Shown here one piece after another: positions 1 through 10,028 of a DNA stretch of 64,000 bases (within the stretch, counting starts at the first letter, position 1; each line of letters starts with the position of its first letter). The notes beneath the pieces are model-generated. The model did no database searches. It was not told the origin of the DNA and saw only the letters and a program-made list of their open reading frames with translations. A program made the position numbers and the translations under genes. The DNA is from Polymorphobacter fuscus (GTDB taxonomy: Bacteria; Pseudomonadota; Alphaproteobacteria; Sphingomonadales; Sphingomonadaceae): positions 62,001 through 126,000 of the forward strand of contig NZ_JAATJI010000001.1 of NCBI RefSeq assembly GCF_011927825.1, in the 5' to 3' direction.

Positions 1-221
1 GCGCGAATCCGGGTGGCGGCGTCGGGCTCGGCGGCGGGCTGCCGTTGCCCGGCGGCGGTGGCTTGGCGGGCGGCATCGGCGGTGGCGGGCCCGGTGGTAG
101 CGCGCTGCCATCCGCGCCGATCACCAGCCCGGCGCCGGAAGTTGCCACCTGGGCGATGATGGTCACCGGCGTTGGCGTCGTCGGAGGATCGATGCGCTGG
201 CGTCGGCGCGCGCTGGCCTGA
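1..221 (+). CDS. C-terminal end of a PEPxxWA-CTERM-type surface protein (partial)
   Basis: Only the last 72 or so residues are in the window; the start lies upstream. The visible part is a very glycine-rich stretch followed by a sorting tail: a short PEV-x-TWA motif (here APEVATWA, a variant of PEPxxWA), a hydrophobic segment and a basic cluster ending MRWRRRALA. This architecture is that of PEP-CTERM proteins, which an exosortase processes at the inner membrane. No catalytic domain is visible, so the function of the mature protein is unknown. It ends 20 bp from the convergent recJ stop codon. Confidence 0.75.
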   Translation, partial: ANPGGGVGLGGGLPLPGGGGLAGGIGGGGPGGSALPSAPITSPAPEVATWAMMVTGVGVVGGSMRWRRRALA

Positions 222-241
222 GCAAGGCCGGCGTCGGCTAT

Positions 242-2017
242 TCAAGCCCAGGCCATGTCGTCGATTTCGATCTCGGCGCTTGGTTCGCCCTTCCAGTCAT
301 CGCGCTTGATACGGCCGGCGAGGTAGAATTGCTTGCCGCGCGCGCCCATCAATGCGGCGCCCAGCGCGGTATCGGCGTGGCGAAAGGCGATCGCCTTGCA
401 GCGGGCGCCATCGACCCCGGACAATATCAGCTTGACGTGATGCTCTCCGACGATGCGGCAGTCGATCAGCGTCCACGGCCCCGACGCGACACGCGGCTGT
501 GACCAGCCCTGGCCATAGGGGCCGGCGCAGTCGAGTGTTTCGACCAGCCCGAGGTTGACCCCACGGGGCGCAACCGCCGCATCGCAATCGAGCCCGCGGA
601 CGCCGCTGGCGCGGTCGACCGCGCCCGACAGTCGCTCGTTGAGAAACGCGGCGAGGGCATCGACCTTTTCGGCCGCGACCGTCAGCCCCGCCGCCATGGC
701 GTGGCCGCCGCCGGCGATGAGCAGGCCGTGGTCGCGCGCGGCAAGCACGGCAGCGCCCAGATCGACGCCCGGCACCGACCGGCCGGAGCCCTTGCCGATC
801 ATGGTGCCGGCGCCATCGTACTGCAGGGCAATGACGATGGCGGGGCGGTGCAGGCGCTCCTTCAGCCGTGACGCGACGATGCCGATGACGCCCGGGTGCC
901 AGCCGGCACCGGCGATGACGGCGATGGCGCTGTTGGCAGCGGTGCCGGCCAATGCCAGCGCCGCTTCGGTCACCTCGGCCTCGATCGTGCGGCGGTCGAT
1001 GTTGAGGCGGTCGAGTTCCTGCGCCAGCGCCTGGGCTTCGGCCGGGTCGTCGGTGGTCAGCAGGCGGACGCCGAGGTCGGACTTGCCGACCCGGCCGCCG
1101 GCATTGACCCGCGGGCCGAGGGCAAAGCCGAGATCGCGGGCCACGGGCGGTTTGGTCAGCCCGGCGGCGTCGATAAGCGCGGTAAGTCCCGGGTTGCGGC
1201 GGGCGCGCATGACCTTCAGCCCCTGGGTGACGAAGGCGCGGTTAAGGCCGGTCAGCGGCACGACATCGGCAACGGTGCCCAGCGCGACAAGGTCGAGCAG
1301 CGCCGTCAGCTGCGGCTCGGGCACCGCCGAAAAGGCGCCGCGCAGGCGCAGGCAGCGGTTGAGCGCGACCACGAGCAGGAAGGCGACCCCGACGGCCGCG
1401 AGATGGCCATGGGCCGCGGCCTGCGGACATTCGTCGAGTCGGTTGGGGTTGACCAATGCCAGGCTGTCGGGGAGTGCCGTTGCGGCCTGGTGATGATCGA
1501 CGACGATGACATCGAGCGACGCGGCGCGTGCGGCGGCGAGCGCGTCGAACCCCTGGGTGCCGCAATCGACGGTGACGACGAGATCGGCGCCGGCGGCCTT
1601 CAGCGCCACCAGTGCATCGGCGGATGGGCCATAGCCTTCGAGCAGCCGGTCGGGGATGTAATGGCCGACGGTGGCGCCGACCTGGCGGAGGTAACGGATG
1701 AGGACGGCCGCCGACGTGGCGCCATCGACGTCGTAGTCGCCGAAGACGACGATCGATTCACCGGCGGCGATAGCATCGGCGAGGCGCGTCGCGGCGGCTT
1801 CCATGTCCCGGAAGATCGCTGGGTCGGGCAGCCATTCGCGCAGCGTCGGCACCTTCAGCCGGGCGAAATCGTCGGGACTGGCGCCACGGGCGTGAAACAG
1901 ATGGTGGAGAAGCGCGTCGGCGCCGCGGCCATCGAGATCGGTCCCGGGCATGATGCCGCCGCGCCAGCGCCAGGGTTGGCCCAGGATGGAGGTGGTGGTG
2001 TTGAACACAGCCGTCAT
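242..2017 (-). CDS. recJ: Single-stranded-DNA-specific exonuclease RecJ
   Basis: 591 residues, the usual RecJ length. RecJ degrades single-stranded DNA 5' to 3' in recombination and mismatch or base-excision repair. The DHH-phosphoesterase signature is complete: DYDVDG (about residues 94-99), a DCG motif (151-153) and DHH (174-176), which supply the metal ligands. A DHHA1-type segment with GGGHAMAAG follows around residue 438, then the C-terminal OB-like region. It is the last gene of a leftward run hom-glpX-recJ, a common order in sphingomonads as far as I recall. The gap to glpX is 84 bp, so co-transcription is plausible. Confidence 0.96.
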   Translation of the reverse strand: MTAVFNTTTSILGQPWRWRGGIMPGTDLDGRGADALLHHLFHARGASPDDFARLKVPTLREWLPDPAIFRDMEAAATRLADAIAAGESIVVFGDYDVDGATSAAVLIRYLRQVGATVGHYIPDRLLEGYGPSADALVALKAAGADLVVTVDCGTQGFDALAAARAASLDVIVVDHHQAATALPDSLALVNPNRLDECPQAAAHGHLAAVGVAFLLVVALNRCLRLRGAFSAVPEPQLTALLDLVALGTVADVVPLTGLNRAFVTQGLKVMRARRNPGLTALIDAAGLTKPPVARDLGFALGPRVNAGGRVGKSDLGVRLLTTDDPAEAQALAQELDRLNIDRRTIEAEVTEAALALAGTAANSAIAVIAGAGWHPGVIGIVASRLKERLHRPAIVIALQYDGAGTMIGKGSGRSVPGVDLGAAVLAARDHGLLIAGGGHAMAAGLTVAAEKVDALAAFLNERLSGAVDRASGVRGLDCDAAVAPRGVNLGLVETLDCAGPYGQGWSQPRVASGPWTLIDCRIVGEHHVKLILSGVDGARCKAIAFRHADTALGAALMGARGKQFYLAGRIKRDDWKGEPSAEIEIDDMAWA

Positions 2018-2101
2018 GGGAGGGTGTTTAGTCCCGACGGCTTGCCGCGCAAGCGCGCTCTGGCGAACGGCCCCGGTCCTGCGACAGCCGGCCGAGCGCT
2101 T

Positions 2102-3103
2102 CTAGGCGCTCTTGTGATCGCGATGTTCACCGCTGACCCAGCGGACGGTGCCCGACGACGCGCGCATGACCACCGACTGGGTGGTGACGACGCCGTCGCG
2201 ACGGCGCTTGACGCCCTTCAACAGCGAACCATCGGTGACGCCGGTGGCGGCGAAGATGACATCGCCCTTCGCAAGGTCGGTCAGGTCGTAGATGCGATCG
2301 AGATCGGTGATGCCCCAGCGGCGGGCGCGGCCGCGTTCATCGTCGTTGCGGAAGATCAGCTTGCCCTGCAACTGGCCACCGACGCAGCGCAATGCGGCCG
2401 CCGCGAGCACGCCTTCGGGGGCGCCGCCGCTGCCGATGTACATGTCGATCCCGGTATCGGGGTTGGAGGTGGCGATGACGCCGGCGACATCGCCATCGGG
2501 GATCAGCATGATCCCGCAGCCGATGGCACGCAGTTCGGCGATCAGCGCTTCGTGGCGCGGACGATCGAGCACGCAGACGATGAGGTCGGCCGGCGCGACA
2601 CCCTTGGCAGCGGCCACGGCGGCGACATTCTGGGTTGCGGACTTGCGCAGGTCGATGACGCCGGCGGGATAGCCGGGCCCGACTGCGATCTTGTCCATAT
2701 AGACGTCGGGCGCGTTGAGCAGGCCGCCTTCCTCCGCGATCGCCAGCACGGCGAGGGCGTTGGGGCCGGCCTTGGCGGTGATCGTCGTGCCTTCGAGCGG
2801 ATCGAGCGCGATATCGATCTTGGGACCGGTGCCGACACCGTTGAGTTTCTGGCCGCGACCGACCTTTTCCCCGATGAACAGCATCGGCGCTTCGTCGCGT
2901 TCGCCTTCGCCAATGACGACGGTGCCGTCGAAATCGAGTTCGTTGAGAGCGTCGCGCATGGCTTCGACAGCGGCGGCGTCGGCGGCCTTTTCATCGCCGC
3001 GGCCGATCAGCCGCGCGCAGGCGATGGCGGCGTTTTCCGTGACACGAACCATTTCGAGGACAAGCACGCGGTCGAGTGTCGAGGTCGGGCTGGTGGTCAT
3101 CAT
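2102..3103 (-). CDS. glpX: Fructose-1,6-bisphosphatase class II (GlpX type)
   Basis: 333 residues. It hydrolyses fructose 1,6-bisphosphate to fructose 6-phosphate in gluconeogenesis and, in some relatives, also sedoheptulose 1,7-bisphosphate. GlpX features include the N-terminal VTENAAIA segment, GEGERDEAPML, and the metal/phosphate motif DPLEGTT. Two ATGs are adjacent at the start (3103 and 3100). An AGGAG Shine-Dalgarno sequence at 3107-3111 is better spaced for the second, so the protein may begin MTTSP. It sits between hom and recJ on the same strand with short gaps, which suggests an operon. Confidence 0.95.
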   Translation of the reverse strand: MMTTSPTSTLDRVLVLEMVRVTENAAIACARLIGRGDEKAADAAAVEAMRDALNELDFDGTVVIGEGERDEAPMLFIGEKVGRGQKLNGVGTGPKIDIALDPLEGTTITAKAGPNALAVLAIAEEGGLLNAPDVYMDKIAVGPGYPAGVIDLRKSATQNVAAVAAAKGVAPADLIVCVLDRPRHEALIAELRAIGCGIMLIPDGDVAGVIATSNPDTGIDMYIGSGGAPEGVLAAAALRCVGGQLQGKLIFRNDDERGRARRWGITDLDRIYDLTDLAKGDVIFAATGVTDGSLLKGVKRRRDGVVTTQSVVMRASSGTVRWVSGEHRDHKSA

Positions 3104-3164
3104 GGCTCCTGCGGCGATTTGCGCCGGGTGTAGGGGGTTTGCGCTGGGGAGGGAAGATTGCGCG

Positions 3165-4457
3165 TCAAAAATCGAGGATGTGCATCATCACCGGCGCACC
3201 GGTAACGGCGTCGCTGCCCTGCATCTGCGCCAGGCTGGCGAGCACGGCGACTTCGGCGCTGACATGGGTGATCATCACCACCATGGCGTCGCCGCTTGCC
3301 GACTGGCCGCGTTGCACCAGGCTTTCGATCGACACGCCATGATCGCGCAGCGCCGCTGTCAGCTCCGCGAGCACGCCGGGGCGATCGGCGACGGTGAGGC
3401 GGAGGTAATAGCGACCGCGTCGGCTGGCGGGATCGGCGGTGGGCAGCGCGGTGAGAGCGGCGACGGGCATGCCGAAGGGATGGGTGGTCACGCCCCGGGC
3501 GATATCGACAAGGTCGGCGACGACGGCGCTGGCCGTGGGGCCTTCGCCGGCGCCGCGGCCCTGGAAGAACAGCCGGCCGACAAAATCGCCTTCTGCCGCC
3601 ACGGCATTGAGCGCGCCCGAGGCAGCCGCGAGCGGGTGATCGAGCGGCACCAGCGCCGGGTGGACACGCTGGAACAGGGTGCCATCGAGGTTTTCGGCAA
3701 GGCCGACGAGCTTGATGCGAAAGCCCAGCGCCGCGGCCTGGTCGAGGTCGGCGAGTTCGATCGCGCGGATGCCCTGGGTGGCGACGCTGCCGAAATCGAT
3801 GCGCGACCCGAATGCCAGCGCAGCGAGGATGGCAAGCTTGTGGGCGGTGTCGATGCCATCGATGTCGAAGCTGGGGTCCGCCTCGGCAAAGCCTGCCGCC
3901 TGGGCTTCGGCAAGAACGGTGGCAAAGGCCAGGCGTTCCGATTCCATGCGCGTCAGGATATAGTTGCAGGTGCCGTTGAGCAGGCCATAGACACGGTCGA
4001 TGCGGTTGGCGGCCATGCCTTCGCCCAAGGCCTTGATGATCGGGATGCCACCCGCCACGGCGGCTTCGTAGCGCAGTGCCGTGCCGCGCGCTTCGGCGCG
4101 GGCGGCGAGATCGAGGCCATGATGGGCAAGCATCGCCTTGTTGGCGGTGACCAGCGCCTTGCCGGCATCGATGCTGCGCCGCGCCAGCGTGAGTGCCGGG
4201 CCGTCGGAACCACCGATCAGTTCGACGACCACATCGACATCGTCGCGGCCGGCGAGTTCGGTCGCGTCATCGACCCAGGCGTAGGGTGCGAGATCGAGGT
4301 TGCGGTTGCGATTGCGGTCGCGCGCCGACACGGCCGTGACCACGACCGGCCGGTCGGCACGGCGGGCGACGAGATCAGCATTGTCGGCGAGCAGGCGAAC
4401 GACGCCGGCGCCGACATTGCCGAGGCCGGCGAGGCCGATACGAAGCGGGTGCGGCAT
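3165..4457 (-). CDS. hom: Homoserine dehydrogenase
   Basis: 430 residues. It reduces aspartate semialdehyde to homoserine, the branch point to threonine and methionine. The N-terminal Rossmann motif GLAGLGNVGAG lies near residue 8. The catalytic domain with GGSDGPA and the conserved KALGEGMAANRI region follows, and a C-terminal ACT domain (about 350-425, containing DRPGVLAELTAAL) is the usual threonine-feedback site. The gene is monofunctional: no aspartokinase domain is fused. It heads the leftward hom-glpX-recJ run and lies 69 bp downstream of the histidine kinase stop. Confidence 0.96.
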   Translation of the reverse strand: MPHPLRIGLAGLGNVGAGVVRLLADNADLVARRADRPVVVTAVSARDRNRNRNLDLAPYAWVDDATELAGRDDVDVVVELIGGSDGPALTLARRSIDAGKALVTANKAMLAHHGLDLAARAEARGTALRYEAAVAGGIPIIKALGEGMAANRIDRVYGLLNGTCNYILTRMESERLAFATVLAEAQAAGFAEADPSFDIDGIDTAHKLAILAALAFGSRIDFGSVATQGIRAIELADLDQAAALGFRIKLVGLAENLDGTLFQRVHPALVPLDHPLAAASGALNAVAAEGDFVGRLFFQGRGAGEGPTASAVVADLVDIARGVTTHPFGMPVAALTALPTADPASRRGRYYLRLTVADRPGVLAELTAALRDHGVSIESLVQRGQSASGDAMVVMITHVSAEVAVLASLAQMQGSDAVTGAPVMMHILDF

Positions 4458-4526
4458 GGACGACTCCGGCTGGTTGCACTGCGCGTGTCTTTGCGGGGCG
4501 CCGCCAAAAGCGCAAGCGATCGCCGC

Positions 4527-5900
4527 TCAGCCGGCCTCCGATATATGCGGCAGGTCGATGTCGACACGCAGCCCCGGGGCGTTGTCGGCGAGGGTGAGCG
4601 TGCCGCCGTGCAGGCGGGCGATGGCGGCGGCAAGCGAGAGGCCGAGCCCGGCGCCGCCGGCACGCCGTGCGGCATCGATGCGCCCGAACCGGCGCAGCGC
4701 GATGCCATGGTTGGCGGACGCGATGCCGGGCCCGCGATCGGCGACGCTGAGCCGGGCGCCGGCGGCGGTGCGCTCTGCCGTCACGGTGATGATGCCGCCG
4801 CCGGCACCATAGCGCAGGGCATTGTCGATAAGATTGGCGAGCGCGCGGCTGAGCAGGTTGCGATGCGCCATGACCGGGAGCGGCAGATCGGCGGCAGCGG
4901 TCAGGCAAACGCCGGTTTCTTCGGCGAGCGGCTCGTACATGTCGGCAAGGTCGCGTGCCAGCGCCGCGACATCGAATGGCACGAACGCCTCGCGCCCGAT
5001 GCCGGCTTCGACGCGGCTGATCTCGAGCGCATTTTCGAGCATGGTGAGCAGGGCATCGGCTTCCGCGCCGATGGCAAGGATGTCGTCGGCAGGCTCGCCG
5101 GCGTCCGCCGTGCGGGCGAGGCGATCGATCCGTGCCTTCATCCGCGTCAGCGGCGACCGCAGATCATGCGCCAGGCCATCGGTGACCATGCGGATTTCGC
5201 CGAGCAGGATTTCGATGCGCGCCAGCATGGCATTGAGCGCGCGGGCCATCGAATCGAAGGCGTCGCCGCCGGGCGCGGGCGGTTCGTCGACGCGGCGCGA
5301 CAGGTCGCCGGCCGCGACGGCAGCGGCGACATCGGCGATGTTCTGGACACGGGCGGAAATGATCCGCGCCAGGATGAGGCTGGTCAGTGCAGCGAGCACC
5401 AGCGCCAGGAAAATGGCGGCAAAAAGGCTGCTTTTGAGCGTGTCGGTGAGCCGTTGTTCGGTTTCGAGGCTGCGCCCGACAAGCAGCCGATAGCCGCCAT
5501 CGAGCGTCGGGGTGGACACACCGAAGCTTTCGGCGCGGCCATGGTCGGCGCGGTGTAGTTCGGCGCTGGCGAAGCGCCTGCCGACCGGCAGGCCGGCGGG
5601 CCATTCCGTGACATTGCCGGCAAGACGGTGTCCGTCGGGGGCGAGCAGCAGGACGGCGGTCGGGCCGGGCAGGCGCAGGTCTTCGGTGATGTCGCGCGCC
5701 GCGCGCCGCGGGCCGTCGCGGCGGATGTTTTCCACCAGCAGCGCCGCATCGGCGGCGACGGCGGCGCGGACATCGGCATAAAGCTGGTCCTGCGTCACCC
5801 GCCCAATGAAGCCGAGCAGCAACGCGCTGGTGGCGATGAGCGCTGCAAAGACGATCAGGGTGATGCGCGCGGTGGTGGTTCGCCACCGCGCGGGGACCAT
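4527..5900 (-). CDS. Sensor histidine kinase, HAMP-containing, partner of the adjacent response regulator
   Basis: 457 residues from the ATG at 5900. The open frame extends further upstream but would overlap the response regulator with non-kinase sequence, so the short start is preferred. A first membrane helix lies near residues 12-33 and a second one precedes the HAMP domain (around RIISARVQNIADVAAAV). The H-box is HDLRSPLTRMK with the phospho-accepting His. The N-box NLIDNALRYG and the G-boxes VADRGPGI and GAGLGLSLA make a complete ATPase domain. The periplasmic loop between the helices is about 140 residues. The stimulus cannot be read from sequence. Confidence 0.9.
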   Translation of the reverse strand: MVPARWRTTTARITLIVFAALIATSALLLGFIGRVTQDQLYADVRAAVAADAALLVENIRRDGPRRAARDITEDLRLPGPTAVLLLAPDGHRLAGNVTEWPAGLPVGRRFASAELHRADHGRAESFGVSTPTLDGGYRLLVGRSLETEQRLTDTLKSSLFAAIFLALVLAALTSLILARIISARVQNIADVAAAVAAGDLSRRVDEPPAPGGDAFDSMARALNAMLARIEILLGEIRMVTDGLAHDLRSPLTRMKARIDRLARTADAGEPADDILAIGAEADALLTMLENALEISRVEAGIGREAFVPFDVAALARDLADMYEPLAEETGVCLTAAADLPLPVMAHRNLLSRALANLIDNALRYGAGGGIITVTAERTAAGARLSVADRGPGIASANHGIALRRFGRIDAARRAGGAGLGLSLAAAIARLHGGTLTLADNAPGLRVDIDLPHISEAG

Positions 5901-5934
5901 CGCTTGCCAGCCAGGGCCGTTCGCGGCCGGCAAA

Positions 5935-6618
5935 TCAGTGCGCGCCGAGCCGGTATCCGGCGCCGCGCACCGTGTGGAGCAACGACCGCTGGCTGCCATC
6001 GTCGAGCTTCTTGCGCAGCCGGCTGACATGGACATCGATGACGTTGGTGCCCGGGTCGAAATGGTAATCCCAGACGCGTTCCAGCAACATCGTGCGGGTG
6101 ACGACCTGGCCCTGGTGGCGGAGCAGGAATTCGAGCAGGCTGAACTCGCGCGGCTGCAGCTCGATTCGGCGGCCGGCGCGGGTGACGCGGCGGGTCAGCA
6201 GATCGACTTCCAGATCGTCGAAGCTGAGCCTGGTCGGCGGTGCCTCGGCCTGGGGGGTGCCACGCCGGCGCACCGCCTCGATACGCGCCAGCAGCTCGGT
6301 GAGCGCAAAGGGCTTGGTGAGGTAATCGTCCGATCCGGCGCGCAGGCCGCGGACGCGCTCATCGAGACTGGCCAGCGCCGACAGCATCACCACCGGCGTG
6401 GTGACGCCGCCCGAGCGCAGCGCCGTGACGATCGCCAGGCCGTCGAGCCCGGGCAGCATCCGATCAAGCACGATGGCGTCGTAATGGCCGTCGCTGGCGC
6501 GGGCGAGGCCGCTGTTGCCATCATCGGCGATATCGACTTCGAAGCCAGCATCGCCAAGGCCCCTGGCGATGTATTCGGCGGTCATGGGATCGTCTTCGAC
6601 GCACAGGATCCTAGTCAT
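5935..6618 (-). CDS. OmpR/PhoB-type response regulator
   Basis: 227 residues from the ATG at 6618; an in-frame ATG ten codons upstream adds sequence not typical of the family. The receiver domain shows the acidic pair in ILCVEDD, the phospho-acceptor Asp in AIVLDRMLPG, and the conserved Lys in DYLTKPF. The C-terminal winged helix contains LTRRVTRAGRRIELQPREFSLLEFLL-type recognition features and ends in VRGAGYRL. It precedes the histidine kinase by 34 bp on the same strand. The pair resembles heavy-metal or envelope-stress systems, but its regulon is not visible here. It is not clearly PhoB. Confidence 0.92.
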   Translation of the reverse strand: MTRILCVEDDPMTAEYIARGLGDAGFEVDIADDGNSGLARASDGHYDAIVLDRMLPGLDGLAIVTALRSGGVTTPVVMLSALASLDERVRGLRAGSDDYLTKPFALTELLARIEAVRRRGTPQAEAPPTRLSFDDLEVDLLTRRVTRAGRRIELQPREFSLLEFLLRHQGQVVTRTMLLERVWDYHFDPGTNVIDVHVSRLRKKLDDGSQRSLLHTVRGAGYRLGAH

Positions 6619-6709
6619 GGCGCCATGATATGCGGTTTCGGCAGGCAACGTAATGGTTTCGTCATTCCGGGCAAAAGCTTCATGTGCCGGTCAGCTGCCG
6701 TGCACGTGC

Positions 6710-8518
6710 CTATTTTTCGTCGCCCATCCTGAGCGCGGCGATAAAGGCTTCCTGCGGAATGTCGACATTGCCGTATTGCCGCATGCGCTTCTTGCCCTCC
6801 TTCTGCTTGTCGAGCAGCTTGCGCTTGCGGCTGGCGTCGCCGCCATAGCATTTCGCGGTCACGTCCTTGCGCATCGCGGCGATGGTTTCGCGCGCGATGA
6901 CCTTGCCGCCGATCGCCGCCTGGATGGGGATCTTGAACAAATGGCGGGGGATGAGGTCCTTCATCCGCTCGCACATGTGGCGACCGCGGGCTTCGGCGGC
7001 GCCGCGGTGGACGATCATCGACAGCGCGTCGACGGGTTCGGCGTTGACCATGATCGACATCTTGACGAGGTCGCCTTCGCGGTGGCCGATCTGGTGGTAG
7101 TCGAAGCTGGCATAGCCGCGCGAGATCGACTTAAGCCGATCGTAGAAATCGAAGACGACTTCATTGAGCGGCAGTTCATAGGTGATCTGGGCCCGGCCGC
7201 CCACATAGGTCAGGTTCTTCTGGATGCCGCGCCGATCCTGGCAGAGCTTCAACAGCGAGCCGAGATATTCGTCGGGGACGAAGATCGTCGCTTCGATCCA
7301 CGGCTCTTCCATGAATTCGATCGACGAGGGGTCGGGCATGTCGGCGGGGTTGTGGAGCTCCTTGATCGTGCCGTCGCGCATATGGATCTCATAGACCACC
7401 GATGGCGCGGTGGTGATGAGGTCGAGGTCATATTCGCGGGTCAGCCGTTCCTGGATGATTTCGAGGTGCAGAAGCCCCAGGAAACCACAGCGAAAGCCGA
7501 AGCCGAGCGCTGCACTGCTTTCGGTCTCGAACGAGAAGCTGGCGTCGTTGAGGCGGAGCTTGCCGAGCGAATCACGCAGCTTCTCGAAATCGGCGGCATC
7601 GATCGGGAACAGGCCGCAGAACACCACCGGCTGGACGGTCTTGAAGCCGGGCAGGGCCTCGGCGGTCGGGCGGCGGGCATCGGTGATGGTGTCGCCGACA
7701 TTGGTCTGGGCGACTTCTTTGATCTGTGCGGTGATGAACCCGATTTCACCCGGGCCGAGCGCGTCGAGCACTTCGATCTTGGGGCGGAAGCAACCGACGC
7801 GGTCCACCAGATGGGTGGTGCCGGCCGCCATCATGGTGATCTGCTGGCCCTTTTTGAGAATGCCGTCGATGACGCGGACGAGGATGACGACGCCGAGATA
7901 GGGGTCGTACCAGCTGTCCACCAGCATGCATTTCAGCGGGGCGTCGGGATTGCCCTTGGGTGCCGGAATCTCGGTGACGATCGCTTCGAGCAGGTCCTCG
8001 ATGCCGATGCCGGATTTGGCGCTGGTCAGGACGGCATTGTCGGTGCTGAGGCCGATGACATCCTCGATCTGCTTCTTGACGCGTTCAGGTTCGGCGGCGG
8101 GCAGGTCGACCTTGTTGATGACGGGCACGATGACATGGTCGTGCTCGATCGATTGGTAGACGTTGGCAAGGGTCTGGGCCTCGACGCCCTGCGCCGCGTC
8201 CACCACCAGCAGCGCGCCTTCGCAGGCGGCAAGGCTGCGCGAAACCTCATAGGCGAAGTCGACATGGCCGGGCGTGTCCATCAGGTTGAGGATGTAGCGC
8301 TTGCCGTCCTTGGCTGGATAATCGAGGCGCACCGTCTGCGCCTTGATGGTGATGCCGCGTTCCTTTTCGATGTCCATGTTGTCGAGCACCTGCTCGGACA
8401 TTTCGCGCGCCGTCAGCCCGCCGGTGGTCTGGATCAGCCGGTCGGCAAGGGTCGATTTCCCGTGATCGATATGCGCGATGATCGAGAAGTTGCGGATGAG
8501 GGAGATGTCTGCGGTCAT
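6710..8518 (-). CDS. lepA: Elongation factor 4 (LepA), ribosomal back-translocase GTPase
   Basis: 602 residues from the ATG at 8518, which gives the canonical start [20 protein letters not shown]. GTPase motifs are intact: AHIDHGKST (residues 15-23), [22 protein letters not shown] and a TSAK motif. The C-terminal LepA-specific domain ends with the basic [17 protein letters not shown] region. LepA binds ribosomes and is thought to act on stalled or mis-translocated complexes. It is transcribed alone, 92 bp upstream of the response regulator and divergent from the ferredoxin reductase gene. Confidence 0.97.
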   Translation of the reverse strand: MTADISLIRNFSIIAHIDHGKSTLADRLIQTTGGLTAREMSEQVLDNMDIEKERGITIKAQTVRLDYPAKDGKRYILNLMDTPGHVDFAYEVSRSLAACEGALLVVDAAQGVEAQTLANVYQSIEHDHVIVPVINKVDLPAAEPERVKKQIEDVIGLSTDNAVLTSAKSGIGIEDLLEAIVTEIPAPKGNPDAPLKCMLVDSWYDPYLGVVILVRVIDGILKKGQQITMMAAGTTHLVDRVGCFRPKIEVLDALGPGEIGFITAQIKEVAQTNVGDTITDARRPTAEALPGFKTVQPVVFCGLFPIDAADFEKLRDSLGKLRLNDASFSFETESSAALGFGFRCGFLGLLHLEIIQERLTREYDLDLITTAPSVVYEIHMRDGTIKELHNPADMPDPSSIEFMEEPWIEATIFVPDEYLGSLLKLCQDRRGIQKNLTYVGGRAQITYELPLNEVVFDFYDRLKSISRGYASFDYHQIGHREGDLVKMSIMVNAEPVDALSMIVHRGAAEARGRHMCERMKDLIPRHLFKIPIQAAIGGKVIARETIAAMRKDVTAKCYGGDASRKRKLLDKQKEGKKRMRQYGNVDIPQEAFIAALRMGDEK

Positions 8519-8664
8519 TGTGTCGTCCGTGTAGCAGAGGAGGCGCACAGAGCAATGCGGCGTTGGTGCCGGTCGATCGGCCGGCGAGGCCGGGCTTGGG
8601 CATCTGACAGGCCAGCTTGCTTGACCCGGGCGGGGGGTGGCTTCTATCGCGGCGGCAACGCATC

Positions 8665-8670
8665 AGGAGG
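8665..8670 (+). promoter_or_regulatory. Strong Shine-Dalgarno that fixes a TTG start
   Basis: AGGAGG, five bases before the TTG at 8676. No ATG occurs at a suitable distance, and the in-frame GTG at 8637 would add 13 residues before the FAD-binding strand. Confidence 0.7.
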
Positions 8671-8675
8671 CCGCA

Positions 8676-9977
8676 TTGTCGCTCAACATCGCCATCATCG
8701 GCGCCGGTCCCGCCGGCTATTACACCGCCGAAGCTGCCCTCAAGCATTGGGGCGGCGCTGCCCGCATCGACATCATCGACCGGTTGCCGACCCCTTATGG
8801 CCTGATCCGCGCCGGGGTCGCGCCCGATCACCAGTCGATCAAGGCGGTGACCAAGCGTTATGAGGCGACCAACCTCGGCGCCGGTGTGCGTTTCGTCGGC
8901 AATGTGTCGGTGGGCAGCGATGTGACCGTCGCTGAGCTGCTGAACATCTATGACGCCGTGGTGCTGTCGGTCGGCGCGCCGCACGACAAGCCGATCGGCA
9001 TTCCGGGCGACGATCTGCCCGGCGTGCTCGGCAGCGCCGCCTTTGTCGGCTGGTACAATGGCCATCCGGATTTTGCCGATCTGCAGGTGCCGCTGTCGCA
9101 CCATGGCGCGGCGATCATCGGCAACGGCAATGTCGCGATCGACTGCGCCCGCATCCTCGCCAAGACCCCCGACGAGCTGGCGGTATCGGACATTGCCGGC
9201 CATGCCATCGACGCGCTGCGCCAGTCGGCGGTGCGCGACATCCACATCGTCGGCCGGCGCGGGCCGCACCAGGCGAGCTTCACCACCAAGGAAGCCGGCG
9301 AGCTGGGCCATCTGGAGCGCGCGCGCCCGGTGCTGCGCGCCGGCGACCTGCCGCCGCTGGCGGACGATGCGGCGCTCGATCCCGGCCATCGCAAGATGGT
9401 CACCCATCTGCGCAGCTTTGCCGAAACGACCGATACGGCCAAGCCGGTGACGATCAATTTCGAATTCTTCCGCCGGCCGGTGGCGGTCGAGGGCAATGGC
9501 AAGGCGGAACGGCTGATCGTCGAGACGACGATGCTGGAGAATGGCCAGGCCGTCGGCACCGGCGAGCTCCATGCGATCCCGTGCGGGCTGGTCGTCGCCT
9601 GCATCGGCTATCGCACCGCGACGATCGAAGGCGTGCCCTACGACGCCGCCAACGGGCGGTTCGACAGCGATGACGCCGGACGGGTGTTCCAGGGTCTGTA
9701 TGTCAGCGGCTGGGCGCGGCGCGGCCCGTCGGGAACGATCGGCACCAACCGGCCCGATGGTTTTTCGGTGGTCGAAGCAATCGTCGCCGATGGCGTTGTC
9801 GGCAAGGGCGGCGATGCGCCGGCGGCGCTCGATGCGCTGTTGAATAGCCGCGGCGTGCGGGCGACGCATTTCGACCATTGGCAGGTGATCGACGCGCACG
9901 AAATCGGCCAGGCGCGACCCGGCGCGCCGCGCGAGAAGCTGGTGCGGGTGGCGGACATGCTCGGTTTGCTGGGCTAG
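8676..9977 (+). CDS. Ferredoxin--NADP+ reductase, adrenodoxin-reductase (FprA) type
   Basis: 433 residues from a TTG start at 8676. The choice rests on a perfect AGGAGG at 8665-8670, five bases upstream, and on the protein then starting with the FAD-binding motif IAIIGAGPAGYYTAEAAL. Other family features are PTPYGLIRAGVAPDH, the NADP-binding IIGNGNVAIDCARIL, and the C-terminal ARRGPSGTIGTNRPDG. Such enzymes pass electrons between NADPH and ferredoxins for P450s or Fe-S assembly. No ferredoxin or P450 gene is adjacent, so its partner is unknown. Confidence 0.93.
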   Translation: MSLNIAIIGAGPAGYYTAEAALKHWGGAARIDIIDRLPTPYGLIRAGVAPDHQSIKAVTKRYEATNLGAGVRFVGNVSVGSDVTVAELLNIYDAVVLSVGAPHDKPIGIPGDDLPGVLGSAAFVGWYNGHPDFADLQVPLSHHGAAIIGNGNVAIDCARILAKTPDELAVSDIAGHAIDALRQSAVRDIHIVGRRGPHQASFTTKEAGELGHLERARPVLRAGDLPPLADDAALDPGHRKMVTHLRSFAETTDTAKPVTINFEFFRRPVAVEGNGKAERLIVETTMLENGQAVGTGELHAIPCGLVVACIGYRTATIEGVPYDAANGRFDSDDAGRVFQGLYVSGWARRGPSGTIGTNRPDGFSVVEAIVADGVVGKGGDAPAALDALLNSRGVRATHFDHWQVIDAHEIGQARPGAPREKLVRVADMLGLLG

Positions 9978-10028
9978 GGAGTCCGAAAACCGCCAGACTT
10001 GGGTGCACACCGGCGCTACACCGTCGGC

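Noticed and set aside
896-3133. 745-codon open frame on the plus strand
   Set aside because: It runs antisense to recJ and glpX, both complete with catalytic motifs, and encodes Gly/Arg/Ala/Asp-rich sequence without domains. It is a shadow of the GC-rich codon pattern.
2715-5558. 947-codon open frame on the plus strand
   Set aside because: Antisense to glpX, hom and the histidine kinase, with no recognisable domain. Long antisense frames occur across the whole window.
5935-6618. The response regulator as PhoB itself, which would link it to the Pho boxes
   Set aside because: It is an OmpR-type regulator, but its partner kinase has a large periplasmic loop and HAMP domain unlike PhoR, and no pst or phoU genes adjoin it.
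6653-8863. 736-codon open frame on the plus strand
   Set aside because: Antisense to all of lepA and running into the ferredoxin reductase start; no motif.
8247-10010. 587-codon open frame on the minus strand
   Set aside because: Antisense to the ferredoxin reductase, whose FAD and NADP motifs are clear.
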